Below, one piece after another: positions 48,670-57,857 of a stretch of 63,183 bases of DNA. The notes beneath the pieces were generated by a model. It was not told where the DNA came from and ran no database searches. It saw only the letters and a list, made by a program, of their open reading frames with translations. The DNA is taken from assembly GCF_003996995.1 (NCBI RefSeq), contig NZ_RZTT01000003.1, forward strand, positions 1 to 63,183. The letters are read 5' to 3'. The position numbers were made by a program, and so were the translations under genes. Source of the DNA: Mesorhizobium sp. M7A.T.Ca.US.000.02.2.1. Its GTDB lineage: Bacteria > Pseudomonadota > Alphaproteobacteria > Rhizobiales > Rhizobiaceae. Numbering within the stretch: the first letter of the stretch is position 1; every line of letters starts with the position of its first letter.

Positions 48670-49170
48670 CTAATCCCTCGGCACGAAAGGCTTGACCCGC
48701 ATGTGCTCCCCTTCTCTACCGCGCAACAAATCAACCAAAGCTTGGGGGACAGGTGCCGGCCGATAATTGGTACGGTCGAAACTCACCCAAACGATCTCGC
48801 CCGAGCTGTGCATCGTCTCACCGTCCCTAGGGTAGATCTCGAGGGCGAAGGTAAGACTCGTCCGTCCGATGCAGGATGCGCGGGCGAAAATCTCCACTTC
48901 GTCATCAAAATGGAGGGGGACCTTTAGCTCAACACTGATCTTGACGGTATGGAAATCGATATGATCTTCACGATCCACGAGACGGAATCTCAGCGCCCGC
49001 ATGTACTCCCACAATGCGAGACTGAAATAGTTGACGTAGTTTGCGTTGAAGACGACCCGCTGTGCATCAACCTCCGCCCAGCGGACGCGAAGCGGCATTG
49101 AGAACGTGAAATCCGTCTTAGCCATTTCAGACCGCTGCATGACTGATGATCGGCTCGGCGGGGCACTCAT
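48670..49170 (-). CDS. acyl-CoA thioesterase-like hot-dog protein
   Basis: A 166-residue 4HBT-type protein with the family block RVRWAEVDAQRVVFNANYVNYF near residue 29, where the Asp aligns with the catalytic position. Alternative starts exist at codons 11 and 16; no ribosome site decides between them. It resembles the thioesterases found in carnitine operons (CdhB-like). The operator copy G is 135 bp upstream, and the MmgE/PrpD gene follows after 460 bp. Confidence 0.85.
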   Translation of the reverse strand: MSAPPSRSSVMQRSEMAKTDFTFSMPLRVRWAEVDAQRVVFNANYVNYFSLALWEYMRALRFRLVDREDHIDFHTVKISVELKVPLHFDDEVEIFARASCIGRTSLTFALEIYPRDGETMHSSGEIVWVSFDRTNYRPAPVPQALVDLLRGREGEHMRVKPFVPRD

Positions 49171-49304
49171 TGAACATACACTTGCTTAACATGCGATGCT
49201 GTCGCGTCGCTGGAGCTGGGCTCAAGTGCCCGGGCGGTGCTCGCGCGCAATGGCAATTCACGCGCGCTCATCGAGCATAGTTAAATCGTGCTACTGGAAT
49301 CGAA

Positions 49305-49341
49305 TTGACACTTTCGGTCATATCGTTGACTTTTGCCGCCA
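49305..49341 (-). promoter_or_regulatory. AraC-type direct-repeat operator, copy G (thioesterase promoter)
   Basis: TTGACA (49305) with GTCA (49317), and TTGACT (49326) with GCCA (49338), at 21-bp spacing. It is the most divergent of the TTGACA-type copies. A -10-like TTTAAC follows after 19 bp in the gene sense. Confidence 0.68.
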
Positions 49342-50384
49342 TTTCGCGCTGGCATGTGCTGAAATTAGCGCGCGATCTCTGCTTTAACGATAGTCGGCAG
49401 TCCGAGCCACCGCGAAACTCTTCATCGAACACCTTGCCGTCGCACCCCGTCAATTGCCCCTCGCCATGCGTGACGACTCGCTTCACGGTGCAGTTCTCCA
49501 AGAACGCATGGCGATGGTGCGCCTGGGTGGTTTTGCCGTCTCAACGTTCGGACAAGAGTCATGCCGTTGACCGTTCGGCTGCTTTATGGACTGGAGGATC
49601 ACCATGCCTGGCAAGTTTCTAGACCGCGGCAACACTGCTGGATCCACCCGGTGTTATGAGTTCCGTCCTCTCTAGGCCTCGTTGTTCGGGAATCCGACCG
49701 CAAATGCGGATGGTCTGGAGCAGACCAAAGCCGTTATCCGGGGCTTGAATCGGTCTCTGCTATTCCACAGCGGAGTGGCAGCGGCGATGGTCACCGATTT
49801 GCAGCCGCGTAGCCGCGTCTTACTGAGGAGGGTTGCTCCCCGGTCGAGTGGGCTTGCATGCGCAGCGCGTGATCGCATGGAGGCTTAGCGATCGCTAGCT
49901 TAAATCTGCTCCCGAAGACTTCCCTTAGCTCGTTCACTCCGCGGACGTGTTCGGAGGACATTGCGCGCGAGATGGAGGCAGCGGGCTCCGGGAGGTCAGT
50001 CACTTCCAAGTTTGAAGGATGCACCAAGCTTGCTGCAAACTCGAAGCTGATGTCGCGTCCAGTTCCTGTGGATTCGGGGCAAGCAAGGCTTTTGACGGCA
50101 ATCGCGATGAGGAGTTTGTTCGTTGGCCCCTGGAGGGCTTCCTTCACGTCGCATAGCACCCGCCAGTCGAACGTGCCTGTCGTCGCAGAAAAAAGAATGG
50201 CCAGCAGATCTTTTGGCTGGATGAATGATCCTAGCGAGGTTTCAGCTATGCCCTTAGCAGACGTTGAAGGCCCTCTCGTACGGGTGGCGTCTTGTTAGGC
50301 CGTCGAACCCATCGTTCTGATAAATCCGCCTCTAGTCCTTTCGTGAGCAAAATTCCTGCATGGCGCACCGGAAGGCCCTAGAGA
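49342..50384. other. 1 kb of probably decayed sequence
   Basis: No gene can be supported. A minus-strand frame at 49791-50159 (starting MLCDVKEALQGPTNK) and an overlapping plus-strand frame at 49972-50298 are open, but neither has a recognisable family or start signal. Confidence 0.5.
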
Positions 50385-52205
50385 CTAGCTCTCGATTATC
50401 GGCAGGTCGATGTAACAACCCGCCGCGCCACGATGAAATTTGAGCAACGGCGGCGCGCCGTCGGCGGGCACATCGGCAAACGTAGTCTTGTCGCTGCCAG
50501 CAAGACACACCCGCAGACGGTATCCCGCCGGGAGGCGGGCGGAGATCGGATGCAACGTGAAGGTCAGGATGGCGGGCTCGCCCGGAATGAGCGGTTCGGC
50601 GTCGCGCTTCAAATAGCTATGCTGGGGTCCAAGCGCGCTGAACGGTGAGTCGGTCCACACCTTCCGGTGCAGGGCGCGCAGTTGGCCCTCGGTGAGATAA
50701 CAGGATACGCCATCCGGCTTAACGGCTTCGAGATATACGAAAAAGGCGCCGTCCTCGCGGGTGGAGGTGATGTTCAGGTGCACGACAGGATGTCCGGTGA
50801 TCGTGAGTTCGCTGATCAACGGATCGCTGGTATAGCCGAGGCGCACTCCGTCAAGCTGTCGCCGATCTCCGTAATCGACTTTCAGCGCGCCGCCAGTACT
50901 GGTGGCCCACCGGTTTGAGGGAACCTCTGCCAGCGCAGGATCGACCTGGAACGAGTCGAACCCCGGCCCGCCGGGCGACGAACTCAGCCGCGAATCACTT
51001 GCCATGTACCACCGTTGGCGGGTAGCCGGGAGCGGCCAAAAGCGGGTCGATTTCCAGCCCTCTCCAAGAGTGTAATAATGGAGGATCTTCCCTTGCTCGC
51101 GGGCGGCATGACCGTTGAAGCACAAGTCCGCGAAGCGGACGTCGTTTGCGTCCTGGGTCGGCGGCGTTGGCGGGATCGCGTCGCCATCGGCACGGAGGGG
51201 ATCCCAAGGGTAATCACCGCCGTGGTTCCACGGACCGATGATCACGTTCATCGGATTTGACTGCCCCACGAAACGGCGAACGGCTCCCTGCGCGGTACCG
51301 GCGTCAAACCAACTCGCCCAGTTTTGGATTGGCGCGCCTGAGCGAGAGACGCGGTCCGCTGCTTCCATGACGCTCCAGTCGAGCATCGACGCTCCGCCCC
51401 AAGCCGCGAGGCGATCGTCCTTGAACGTCACCTGCTCGAGACCCTCCCAGACCGGTGGCACGGACTCATGATCGCGCAGGGCCGCGGCAAGGTCCGCCTC
51501 CCCGCCCGGCCCGACGGAACGAACTCCTGGCGACGGTCGGCGCTCGCCATCCCCGCTGACGACCATATTTAGGTCCTGGTTCTTGCTGCGGCTGCCCCAG
51601 AGCCGCGCGCCGGAGACGGCGGGAATTCCACTTGGAAGCCAGACATATTCATAGGGGTCGTAGGAAGCAAACCGCGGTATGATGCCCTTCAGCGCCGGAT
51701 GGTTTCGCTCTGCCATCCATTCCGCAGTGTTGGCGGTATAAGATGAGCCATAGCCGACGACACGACCCGTTGACCAGGGCTGTGCAACGATCCAGTCGAG
51801 CACCTCCGTGAAATCCAGTGTCTCCTCGCGCCAGCAGGGATATGGCCACACGCCGAAGGAAGCACCGGTCCCGCGAACATCACCAACGACCACGGCATAG
51901 CCATGCGGCACAAACCGGCCGGCATCGCGGTGGGGCGGGTCTCCCTTGATGCCGCGCCAGTAGCGCGTCATCACCAAAATGGTGTCGCGCCTTGTGCTGG
52001 CGTCGTCGCCCAGGGGACGGACGATGTCCAACGCAAGCCTTACGCCGTCGCGCATGGTCACGTACACAGATTCCAGCGGACCGAGCTTGTATTGCCCCGC
52101 GGCCGTGCCATTGAGATCTAGGCGAAAGTGCGTCTGCTCACGATCGGAGCCCGTTTCCGAGCGGCTATCGAGCTGGGTTGCGCCACATTCCTTCGATACA
52201 CTCAT
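50385..52205 (-). CDS. CocE/NonD-type hydrolase (X-Pro dipeptidyl-peptidase family), copy 2
   Basis: A 606-residue serine hydrolase. The alpha/beta-hydrolase domain carries GYGSSYTANTA with the nucleophilic Ser near residue 166, followed by the helical cap and IIGPWNHGGDYPWDP, typical of the family. A C-terminal jelly-roll domain (from about 420) ends PILHFHRGA-like, CYIDLPIIES. The ATG at 52205 is chosen because GGAG lies 7 bases upstream and it gives the same length as the paralogue at 52479-54299; the open frame reaches 52244. No signal peptide. Substrates in the family are X-Pro peptides, esters such as cocaine, and acylated amino acids. Confidence 0.87.
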   Translation of the reverse strand: MSVSKECGATQLDSRSETGSDREQTHFRLDLNGTAAGQYKLGPLESVYVTMRDGVRLALDIVRPLGDDASTRRDTILVMTRYWRGIKGDPPHRDAGRFVPHGYAVVVGDVRGTGASFGVWPYPCWREETLDFTEVLDWIVAQPWSTGRVVGYGSSYTANTAEWMAERNHPALKGIIPRFASYDPYEYVWLPSGIPAVSGARLWGSRSKNQDLNMVVSGDGERRPSPGVRSVGPGGEADLAAALRDHESVPPVWEGLEQVTFKDDRLAAWGGASMLDWSVMEAADRVSRSGAPIQNWASWFDAGTAQGAVRRFVGQSNPMNVIIGPWNHGGDYPWDPLRADGDAIPPTPPTQDANDVRFADLCFNGHAAREQGKILHYYTLGEGWKSTRFWPLPATRQRWYMASDSRLSSSPGGPGFDSFQVDPALAEVPSNRWATSTGGALKVDYGDRRQLDGVRLGYTSDPLISELTITGHPVVHLNITSTREDGAFFVYLEAVKPDGVSCYLTEGQLRALHRKVWTDSPFSALGPQHSYLKRDAEPLIPGEPAILTFTLHPISARLPAGYRLRVCLAGSDKTTFADVPADGAPPLLKFHRGAAGCYIDLPIIES

Positions 52206-52478
52206 CAGTTTGCTCCGGTCGAGCGCGAATGGCACAACGCCCACATTGATTTTGCCCGTAAATATTCTGGCTCCGACCGGTCAAATGTCAGTTGCCAAAT
52301 GGCAGGATTGTTTTGTCAGTCTTAGACCTACAGGCCGCCTTCTGGTGCTCACGTCCTAACGGCTCCTGGTGGCCGTGGCGTCATACCGGAATCCGGGAAG
52401 ACCTTCTACACGCACCCAGGGTCCAGTTAGCTGTTATCGGCCTCCATTGTCGTTCGTAATGGGCTGATTGGCTTTCGC

Positions 52479-54299
52479 TCAGCTTTCGATGATCGGCAGG
52501 TCGATGTAACAACCCGCCGCGCCCCGATGAAATTTGAGCAACGGGGGCGCGCCATCGGCGGGCATATTGGCAAAATTCGGCTTGTCGCTGCAAGCAAGGC
52601 ACACCCTGAGGCGGTAACCTGAGGGAAGACGGGCGGAGATCGGGAACAGGGTAAAGATCAAAATGGCGGGCTCGCCAGGAATGAGCGGTTCGGCGTCGCG
52701 TTTCAAATAGCTATGCTGAGGTCCAAGCGCGCTGAGCGGTGAGTCGGTCCACACCTTCCGGTGCAGCGCTCGCAGCTGACCTTCCGTGAGGAGATAGGAC
52801 TCCCCGTCCGGCTTTACGGCTTCGAGATAGACGAAAACGGCGCTGTCCTCGCAGGTCGAGGTGACGTTCAGGTAGACTACGGGATGTCCGGTGATCTCGA
52901 GGTCGCGCGTCAACGGCTCGCTCGTATAGGCGAGGCGCCCATCGAGGAACGTTCGGCGATTTCCAAACCCCAGGCGGTCGGTATCCCACCGCATCGACGT
53001 GTCGTCCTCCTGCGCCGCAGGGTTGACCTGAAGCGAGTCTAAGCCGGCACGATCAGGCGATGCTGTAAGTCGGAAGCCAGTTGAAATGTACCAACGTTGG
53101 CGGGTGGCCGGGACTGGCCAAACCGCGGTCGATTTCCAACCCTCTCCTAGCGTGTAGTAGTGGAGGACTTTCCCTTGCTCCCGGGCAGCCCGGCCAGAAA
53201 AGCACAAGTTCGCAAAGCGGAGGTTATTCGCGTGTTGCATCGAGGGCGTGGGCAGGATCGGCGCGCCATCTGCCTGGAGCGGATCGTAGGTGCCGCTGCC
53301 GTCGTGGTTCCACGGGCCTATGATTACGTTCATCGGATTTGACTGGAGCAGGAAGCGGCAAACGGCTCCGTGCGCCATCCCGAGGTCGAACCAACTCGCC
53401 CAGTTTTGGTATGGGGTGCCCGAGCGAGAGACCCGGTCCGCCGCTTCCCTGTTGCTCCAATCGAGCATGGACGCTCCGCCCCAAATCGCGAGGCGATCAT
53501 CCTTGAACGTCACTTGCCGAAGACCCTCAGATAAGGATCGTCCCGGCTGGTGATCTCGTAGGGCCGCGGCAAGGTCGGCCTCGCCGCTAGGCCCGACGGG
53601 ACGAACGCCCGGCGAGGGCAAATTGAGGTCCAGGTTTCTGACCATGTCAGCCCATGCCGTTCCGTAGGCGGTGGACACTCCACCGGGAAAGTAAACCTCT
53701 TCGTAGGGGTCGTAGGAGGCAGCCATCGGTATGATGCCCTTCAGCGCCGGATGGTTGCGCTCCGCCATCCATTCCGCGGTGTTGGCGGTATAGGACAAGC
53801 CATAGCCGACGACACGGCCCGTGGACCAAGGCTGTGCAACGATCCAGTCGAGCACGTCCGAGAAGTCCAGGGTCTCGTCGCGCGAGCGGGAATACAGCGA
53901 AACCCCGAAAGATGCACCGGTGCCGCGAACGTCTCCGACGACCACGGCATAACCATGCGGCACAAAGAGGCTCGAAAAGTTCTTGTGCAGCACGAGCTGG
54001 TCGCCATCACCGGCAGAGAGGTCTGCCTTCTGGCCACGCCAGTAGCGTGTCATCACCAGAATTGTGTCGCGCTTGGTGTTGCGGTCGTCGCCCAGTGGAC
54101 GGAAGATATCCAAAGCAAGCCTCACGCCGTCGCGCGGAATGGTCACATAGACCGATTCCAGCGGGCCGGGCTTTGCTCGCCCCGCAGCAGTCCTATGGAG
54201 ATCAAGGTGGAAAATTGAGTCTTGCGTCTGCTCAAGAGCGAAGCCCGTTGCCGAGCACCTCTCGAGCTGAGTTTCACGAGGTTCGTTCGATCCTCTCAC
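52479..54299 (-). CDS. CocE/NonD-type hydrolase (X-Pro dipeptidyl-peptidase family), copy 1
   Basis: A 606-residue paralogue of the next gene downstream, similar along its whole length and with an identical C-terminus (CYIDLPIIES). The nucleophile is Ser169 in GYGLSYTANTA; GPWNHDG follows. It starts at GTG 54299 with GGAGGA about 8 bases before it. It lies 94 bp after the FAD oxidoreductase on the same strand, so all three probably form one unit controlled from operator copy I. The pair is a tandem duplication that has begun to diverge; which peptide or ester each cleaves is unknown. Confidence 0.87.
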   Translation of the reverse strand: MRGSNEPRETQLERCSATGFALEQTQDSIFHLDLHRTAAGRAKPGPLESVYVTIPRDGVRLALDIFRPLGDDRNTKRDTILVMTRYWRGQKADLSAGDGDQLVLHKNFSSLFVPHGYAVVVGDVRGTGASFGVSLYSRSRDETLDFSDVLDWIVAQPWSTGRVVGYGLSYTANTAEWMAERNHPALKGIIPMAASYDPYEEVYFPGGVSTAYGTAWADMVRNLDLNLPSPGVRPVGPSGEADLAAALRDHQPGRSLSEGLRQVTFKDDRLAIWGGASMLDWSNREAADRVSRSGTPYQNWASWFDLGMAHGAVCRFLLQSNPMNVIIGPWNHDGSGTYDPLQADGAPILPTPSMQHANNLRFANLCFSGRAAREQGKVLHYYTLGEGWKSTAVWPVPATRQRWYISTGFRLTASPDRAGLDSLQVNPAAQEDDTSMRWDTDRLGFGNRRTFLDGRLAYTSEPLTRDLEITGHPVVYLNVTSTCEDSAVFVYLEAVKPDGESYLLTEGQLRALHRKVWTDSPLSALGPQHSYLKRDAEPLIPGEPAILIFTLFPISARLPSGYRLRVCLACSDKPNFANMPADGAPPLLKFHRGAAGCYIDLPIIES

Positions 54300-54392
54300 G
54301 AGTTATTTCCTCCGGTCAAGCAAGAGAGCTCAGGCGCAATGCCTTCATTGGGTCCACCCGATCCCGTCCCAAGTCTGGCTGTGACTGCCAGG

Positions 54393-55733
54393 TCAACTCC
54401 AGGGGAATGGCGAGTGCGAGGTCGGATGCAGCTTGCCTTCGGCGAAGCGCGAGAAGCGGAACGGCCGCAGCAGGTCGCTCTCGTTACCGCAGATGTCGTC
54501 GGCCACCAGCTTGCCGACGCCGATCATCTTGTAGCCGTGGTTGCTGTCGGCGATCACGTATACGTTCTCGCAGAAGCGGTCGAACACCGGAAACGAATCC
54601 GCTGTAAAGCTGCCGATGCCGCCGGACGGCTCCTTCTTGTATTTCGGCATGGTGCCTTCGAAGCGCTTCTGGCAGAAGGCCAGCGCCGATACCCACATGT
54701 GGGCAAAGTCGTCGCCGACAATGAAGTCCGGGCTCTCCGGGCCGTAGGGATCAATCTTCACCTGCTCTGGCGCAGTCGGCACCTTGAACGGCATGGCGCC
54801 GCCCTGCACGCCCCCGAAGTGGAAATCAGGCTTGTAGTAGATGCCCCACAGCTTGTCCGTGATCACCGTGCCGTCGACATCGGAATGGAGCGGCGCATCG
54901 GTGTCCACATGGATCACTGGCGGCATCTTGCCGTCATTGGTGCGCTGCAGCTCCGGGTTCACGCCGAGCGTGCCTTCCTGCAGCGACCAGAAGGTCCACA
55001 TTGGCACGTCCTGGTGCATCTTGCCGTCCCGGCCCTTGATCGAGATCGCCTTGGGCAGTTCGAGCATGTCCCAGATCTGCTTGACCCACGGGCCGGCGCC
55101 GATGATGACCTGGTCGCAGCCAATCTTGCCCTTGTCGGTGACGACGGCCTTGACCGCGCCATTGGCGTCCTTCTCGAAACCGAGGACCTTCACGCCGGTC
55201 GCGATCCGCACGTCCTCGTTCTCCGCTTTCTTGGCGAGGCCGTAGATCGAGCGCGTGTTGTTGGCATAGCCCCCCTTCTCCTCGTGCAGCACCGACGTGA
55301 TGCCTTTGGCCTGCCAGTCGGAGAAGATGCCCTGCATGTACTTCATGCAGTCCTTCTCGCCTTCGATGAAGACCGACGGATAGCCAATCTCCTTCTGCTG
55401 CTGGTAAATGCTGGCAACGTCCGCGTGCATCACCTCGGGGCTGATCTGCATATAGCCGACCGGGTGGTAGGAGAAGGCCTCCGGGTCGCCTTCCCAGACC
55501 GAGACGCTGTGCGCCATCAGGCGGCGCATGGCGGGCTGGAAGTAGTTGTTGCGCACCACACCGCAGGCAATACCGGAGGCGCCCGCCGCGATGGCGGTCT
55601 TGTCGACGACCAGGATGTCCTTGCCGCTGCCCTTGCCGCTCTTGCGCAAATTCTCGCCCAGATGCCAAGCGGCCGACAGGCCGTGGATGCCGGCGCCTAC
55701 GATGACGTATTTGACGTGACTCGGAAGTCCCAT
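54393..55733 (-). CDS. FAD-dependent oxidoreductase of the DAO / sarcosine oxidase beta-like family
   Basis: A 446-residue flavoenzyme. The FAD-binding Rossmann motif VIVGAGIHGLSAAWHLG begins near residue 10. Other family features are IAAGASGIACGVVRNNYFQP near 56 and the C-terminal IADSNHGYKMIGVGK, close to sarcosine oxidase beta and dimethylglycine dehydrogenase-like proteins. The ATG at 55733 is preferred: earlier ATGs at 55769 and upstream overlap the predicted -10. It is the first gene before the two CocE-like hydrolases. It may oxidise a secondary or tertiary amine; dimethylglycine would fill a gap in the betaine pathway of this window (inference). Confidence 0.85.
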   Translation of the reverse strand: MGLPSHVKYVIVGAGIHGLSAAWHLGENLRKSGKGSGKDILVVDKTAIAAGASGIACGVVRNNYFQPAMRRLMAHSVSVWEGDPEAFSYHPVGYMQISPEVMHADVASIYQQQKEIGYPSVFIEGEKDCMKYMQGIFSDWQAKGITSVLHEEKGGYANNTRSIYGLAKKAENEDVRIATGVKVLGFEKDANGAVKAVVTDKGKIGCDQVIIGAGPWVKQIWDMLELPKAISIKGRDGKMHQDVPMWTFWSLQEGTLGVNPELQRTNDGKMPPVIHVDTDAPLHSDVDGTVITDKLWGIYYKPDFHFGGVQGGAMPFKVPTAPEQVKIDPYGPESPDFIVGDDFAHMWVSALAFCQKRFEGTMPKYKKEPSGGIGSFTADSFPVFDRFCENVYVIADSNHGYKMIGVGKLVADDICGNESDLLRPFRFSRFAEGKLHPTSHSPFPWS

Positions 55734-55792
55734 AAGAGCAATGTCCTGTTGAATTTCGAGGCTGAACATAGTTGGGGATCCGCGACAACCAT

Positions 55793-55829
55793 TTGACATA
55801 TGGCGCCACATTACCGATAGTATCCGCCA
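55793..55829 (-). promoter_or_regulatory. AraC-type direct-repeat operator, copy I (FAD oxidoreductase promoter)
   Basis: TTGACA (55793) with GCCA (55805), and CCGATA (55814) with GCCA (55826), 21 bp apart. The distal half-site is of the CGATA type, as in copy J. AACTAT follows 19 bp past the proximal half-site as a possible -10, about 35 bp before the ATG at 55733. Confidence 0.72.
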
Positions 55830-56015
55830 TATCGTCGATGTTGGAAGCGCACCTATCGGATCGTGGCAGGCTAGTGCTGCTGGTTGAGCTGGTTAGCACC
55901 GATCCAAATCGCGTCAGCGCCGCGATCCCGCTGCTGATGCGGTGCGATAATGTCTCCAGGAATTCGTCTGTCGCCCTCTTTGAATGCAATCTGATGTGCG
56001 CCGCGATTTCCGCGC

Positions 56016-56690
56016 TTACAGGGATTCGTACAAGGAATCGATTGTTTCGGTCCGGTACGGCATCGAGAACGGCTTTTCGAAGCGCCATGCGCGATAGTCA
56101 TTCCCATCCGCCTTAGCCAATTCCTCCGCCCCAAAGATCATCCCGCCCCTCAGCCAATTAGCCATGTCAAGCATGGCAGTCTTGTGAATTGTCCCGGTCG
56201 CGCTCCCGCACGCATCTTTCACCAGCGTGATCCGAAAATCGCGCCAAAGAGCATCCCATACCGTCGTCTCCAGGCAGGCCTCCGTCCAAACCCCGAAGAT
56301 GATCAGGTGCTCGATATCCATGCGGTTCAGAACAAGATCGAGCTTCGTGCCGTAAAAGGCGGTGAAGCGCTGCTTGTCGATGACGGTGTCCCCGTCCTGC
56401 GGGGCGACCTCGGGACAGATCTCGCCGCGCGTTGAACCGGCGACGCTGTGCGGCGGCCGGCCGCGGTCATCCAGTGACTCATATCGCGGCGCGTCGATAC
56501 CCCTCGGGTCGAGCCAATGGCGCGTGTAAATGATCGGAAAACCAGTTCGTCGACAAGAGTCCAACACCTTGTGAGCCTTGCTCAGAACGTCTGGATAATT
56601 CTCCACCGCGCAAGCGCCCTCAGGGAGGTTCTCGCCTTGCAGATCAACGGCTAGTACTACGGTTCGCTCCAGCCGGAACCAATCAGTCAT
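56016..56690 (-). CDS. isochorismatase-family cysteine hydrolase
   Basis: A 224-residue hydrolase. The family triad is complete: Asp16 in LAVDLQGE, Lys106 in VIDKQRF and Cys139 in VWTEACLET, so amidase, nicotinamidase or related activity is expected. The ATG at 56690 has GAGGAG 6 bases upstream; the open frame to 56738 is not needed. It stands alone behind operator copy E, separated from it by a fragment of a duplicated dehydrogenase gene. Relatives include carbamoylsarcosine amidase and ureidoacrylate hydrolase; the substrate is unknown. Confidence 0.88.
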   Translation of the reverse strand: MTDWFRLERTVVLAVDLQGENLPEGACAVENYPDVLSKAHKVLDSCRRTGFPIIYTRHWLDPRGIDAPRYESLDDRGRPPHSVAGSTRGEICPEVAPQDGDTVIDKQRFTAFYGTKLDLVLNRMDIEHLIIFGVWTEACLETTVWDALWRDFRITLVKDACGSATGTIHKTAMLDMANWLRGGMIFGAEELAKADGNDYRAWRFEKPFSMPYRTETIDSLYESL

Positions 56691-56779
56691 TTCAGCTCCT
56701 CTCACACAATGGGTAAACTGAGTTGCAAGCTCGGCCAATTACTTGCATGTGTTCGGGCACGGCAAGCAGCCAAAGGTCT

Positions 56780-56945
56780 ATACTAGCGATATTTTGTTCA
56801 CGCGAAGGCCCCTACGGCCCAATCCATAGCCAGTTTCACAACCGGTCTCTTCAAGGAACCTGGAGACCTTGCTTGAAATCTCCGATCGTATCGTGTCGTC
56901 TCTTCTCAGTTGGGCTCTTTTGGGCGCCTCGAGCTTCAATCCCTA
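56780..56945 (-). pseudogene. fragment of a duplicated hydratase/dehydrogenase gene (internal part)
   Basis: Nucleotides here align without large gaps to 45605-45770, inside the gene 44268-46337 (residues about 190-245). Shared runs include ATCCATAGCCAGTTTC-like and CTTCTCAGTTGGGCT words. It lies downstream of operator copy E just as the intact gene lies downstream of copy A, so operator and gene were duplicated together and the gene then eroded. Confidence 0.7.
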
Positions 56946-57023
56946 CCGGCAAATGACGGCGCTCACGAAGCCAAATTCACGCGAGCTCCATCGGCTAAGG
57001 TTAGATGCGCAATTGGGACCGCC

Positions 57024-57060
57024 TTGACGCGCTCTGCCACAGTTTTGACATCTGCCGCCA
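57024..57060 (-). promoter_or_regulatory. AraC-type direct-repeat operator, copy E (isochorismatase-like gene promoter)
   Basis: TTGACG (57024) with GCCA (57036), and TTGACA (57045) with GCCA (57057), at 21-bp spacing. A -10-like TCTAAC lies 18 bp beyond in the gene sense, followed by a four-codon ATG GAG CTC GCG TGA frame. The isochorismatase-like gene starts 334 bp downstream. Confidence 0.74.
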
Positions 57061-57659
57061 TCGAACGCTTAGTTTGGCGACTCCGCCGACATCGGCGGTT
57101 CTGGCAGCACGGCACCCGCTTCGGCCCGAACCGAAATCCCGCGCGGGGTCGATGCGACGTTGCCGGCGTGAGTGAAGGAGACATCGCTAACGCCGCCATC
57201 AGAACCAATGCCTCCGGGCACGGCCGAGCACGATGGCGAAGGCCAGCACCACCGCCGAGAGCAGCAGCATGAAAAGAACAAGGTAGAGCGGCCACAACGT
57301 TGTCGCCGCCCCTCGTCATAGTTGCGGGGCCGTTTCTCCCGATGGCGAGCTCAAAGTAGCCTCGGACATTGGCAGGTATTGTCATCCATGATCGACCTTA
57401 TGCAGCTAGCGCAGTTGATTAACGTGATGCTTGTCGACGGTTGGAGGTCGCAGGCAGGAGCTGAGCATAGATACATTTAGCTGCGTGCATTCTGGTTGCG
57501 CTAAAGCAGAAAACAATCTGAAGGTGGGTTACCTCCAAAACAGCCCCCGTTTGACCCAAGCCCGCGCCCCCCGATCCAAGGTCGTTCAGATCTGGCCGCA
57601 TCAGTTCGGGCACGGCGGACGCTCCGAACTCTTTTTCTGGGATTTATCCCATTGCCCAA
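57061..57659. other. decayed sequence with a membrane-protein scrap
   Basis: No gene is supported. On the minus strand around 57320-57200 one frame reads TLWPLYLVLFMLLLSAVVLA and a basic tail, like the last helix of a membrane protein, but nothing before it is coherent. The rest is unassigned. Confidence 0.4.
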
Positions 57660-57770
57660 GCTGAGCGGCTCGCTCCTCTTGCATATCGCATGCCGCCATT
57701 GGCACGGAAATGCCAATCGAGGAGGACAAGTCCGCATAGCACCGAACCATGCTTCTCGAAACTCGCCTAA
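57660..57770 (-). pseudogene. fragment of a duplicated hydratase/dehydrogenase gene (3' end)
   Basis: This stretch aligns with 44280-44385, the last 35 or so codons of the gene 44268-46337 (GPVVWEP, LAFLAKSGMRFA). It lies downstream of operator copy F. It is a second eroded copy of the operator-plus-dehydrogenase module. Confidence 0.6.
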
Positions 57771-57857
57771 CCGCTCGGTCTCCAAATGGCGGCGTTCGTG
57801 ACGCCGATTCACGCGAGATCACCGGGTGATGATTAGATCGCGCAAATTAGAAACGCA

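Noticed and set aside
52256-52330. An eleventh operator upstream of the second CocE-like hydrolase
   Set aside because: TGTCA and TGGC words occur there, but their spacing (10 rather than 6 bases, and no 21-bp period) does not fit the element.
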